The notes under the pieces: generated by a model | Databases searched by the model: none | The model's input: the letters and a program-made list of their open reading frames with translations, nothing else | Told to the model about the DNA's origin: nothing | From: Leptospira licerasiae serovar Varillal str. VAR 010 | Lineage (GTDB): Bacteria; Spirochaetota; Leptospiria; Leptospirales; Leptospiraceae | Reading direction: 5' to 3' | DNA length: 64,000 nucleotides | NCBI RefSeq assembly: GCF_000244755.1 | Contig: NZ_AHOO02000005.1 | Coordinates: 868,001 to 932,000 of the forward strand | In this document: positions 63,519 to 64,000 of the stretch, piece after piece | How positions within the stretch are numbered: position 1 is the first letter of the stretch | Layout: each line of letters begins with the position of its first letter | Position numbers and translations under genes: made by a program

Positions 63519-64000
63519 TTATTCCCTCTCGTTAAGCGGGTTCTCCACAATTTGCGCGTTTGCAGGTGCTCCGAAATTGAAGAGAGACGCAGGTAAACCT
63601 ATACCGGTTTGGACTCCGGAAAAACTTACGGAGGTATATTCTCCGGTGGATCTGCTCTTCATTCTGAGGGAACGAGGAGTATTATCCGGACCTAAGGTGA
63701 CCACGATCTCTTCGTAAGTCCTTGTCGCGGATTTCAGGCGAAGTGATCCTCCCACAGGAGTTACCTCTTCGTATCCGGAGAGTAGGCCGGCCATTCCTCC
63801 GGTCATACCTTTTACGTCTTGTTTTCCCACAATTCCTCTGGATGGGGAATAAAACCAAAGATATCGTCCGTTGGAGGCGATAACCCTTCCGTCGGAAAAT
63901 TTCACATGTATATGGTTCGGTTTTTGATAAGAAAGAGTTCCGGTGAGTTCGTTATTGATCGTAATACTCGCCCGAAAACTGGAAATTTCGGCCATCTTTC
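63519..64000 (-). CDS. LolA-like outer-membrane lipoprotein carrier domain protein (partial, 5' end beyond window)
   Basis: The minus-strand frame is open to the window edge ([20 protein letters not shown]...). The first Met seen (63995) is internal, because the LolA fold normally starts with a signal peptide and about 20 more residues. Fold cues: [47 protein letters not shown] (the open-lid region), [33 protein letters not shown]. LolA ferries lipoproteins across the periplasm, but LolA-like domains also serve other lipid or sigma-factor-regulatory roles. Confidence 0.7.
   Translation of the reverse strand, partial: KMAEISSFRASITINNELTGTLSYQKPNHIHVKFSDGRVIASNGRYLWFYSPSRGIVGKQDVKGMTGGMAGLLSGYEEVTPVGGSLRLKSATRTYEEIVVTLGPDNTPRSLRMKSRSTGEYTSVSFSGVQTGIGLPASLFNFGAPANAQIVENPLNERE

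Overview
The window reads as chromosomal DNA of a spirochaete, almost certainly Leptospira. The protein style (signal peptides with spirochaetal lipoboxes, phasin-related small proteins, MASE1 hybrid kinase, SET-domain protein, HDOD proteins, DUF115 protein, KtrAB) and the moderate G+C support this. Species is not resolved; an intermediate or saprophytic clade is possible. I see no prophage, insertion sequence, CRISPR array or rRNA. The window is dense core genome with about 60 genes and short intergenic gaps, cut at both ends through genes (an FtsX-type permease on the left, a LolA-like protein on the right).

Layout. 1-2.6 kb: ABC permease/ATPase pair (minus). 2.9-6 kb: zinc-ribbon protein and leuS (plus). 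6.1-11 kb: minus-strand block with a tail-anchored protein, a stand-alone GHKL-like protein, thrC, an SPFH-SHOCT protein and a helical protein. 11.2-16.8 kb: plus-strand envelope genes (acyltransferase 3, signal peptidase I, a PASTA penicillin-binding protein, DUF115 protein). 17-22.5 kb: two phasin-like genes flanking an aminotransferase/MocR divergent pair, a DUF2804 protein and a PPK2 polyphosphate kinase. 22.6-27.5 kb: outer-membrane protein, GDPD phosphodiesterase, lipoprotein, small zinc-finger protein, TPR protein, double cNMP-binding regulator. 27.5-30 kb: gmd and a MATE transporter (minus). 30-35.5 kb: adenosine deaminase-like protein, KtrB/KtrA potassium uptake, lipoprotein. 35.5-41.1 kb (minus): aldo/keto reductase with gamma-glutamyltransferase, then rppH, truncated globin, acylphosphatase and a propeller-like protein. 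41.3-48.4 kb: SET protein, MASE1 hybrid kinase, hydrolase, degenerate tyrosine recombinase, STAS protein, GT39 glycosyltransferase. 48.4-53.7 kb: thioesterase, paraoxonase-like lipoprotein, third phasin-like gene, class D beta-lactamase-like protein, tRNA-Pro(GGG), SixA, ABC-2 exporter. 53.8-64 kb: GHKL-HDOD protein, MarR/redoxin pair, rsgA, then a minus block rsmA, comEC, trpS, a large hypothetical and the LolA-like gene.

Most interesting signals. (1) Three separate phasin-like genes carry a shared TTGTGC-N3-GCAYAA operator. Two of them have the same promoter-operator geometry to the base, which suggests a PhaR-like granule regulon next to a polyphosphate kinase. (2) A 194-residue tyrosine-recombinase homologue has lost nearly every catalytic residue. 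(3) A GHKL-like module occurs stand-alone and fused to HDOD in the same window, with an altered ATP-box. (4) The MASE1 kinase has its first membrane helix encoded upstream of any canonical start; one extra G in a G4 run would repair it. (5) A 48-bp palindrome sits between marR and its redoxin neighbour. (6) A ComEC homologue lacks the metallo-beta-lactamase metal motif.

All calls come from reading the sequence and from memory of the families; no database search was run.
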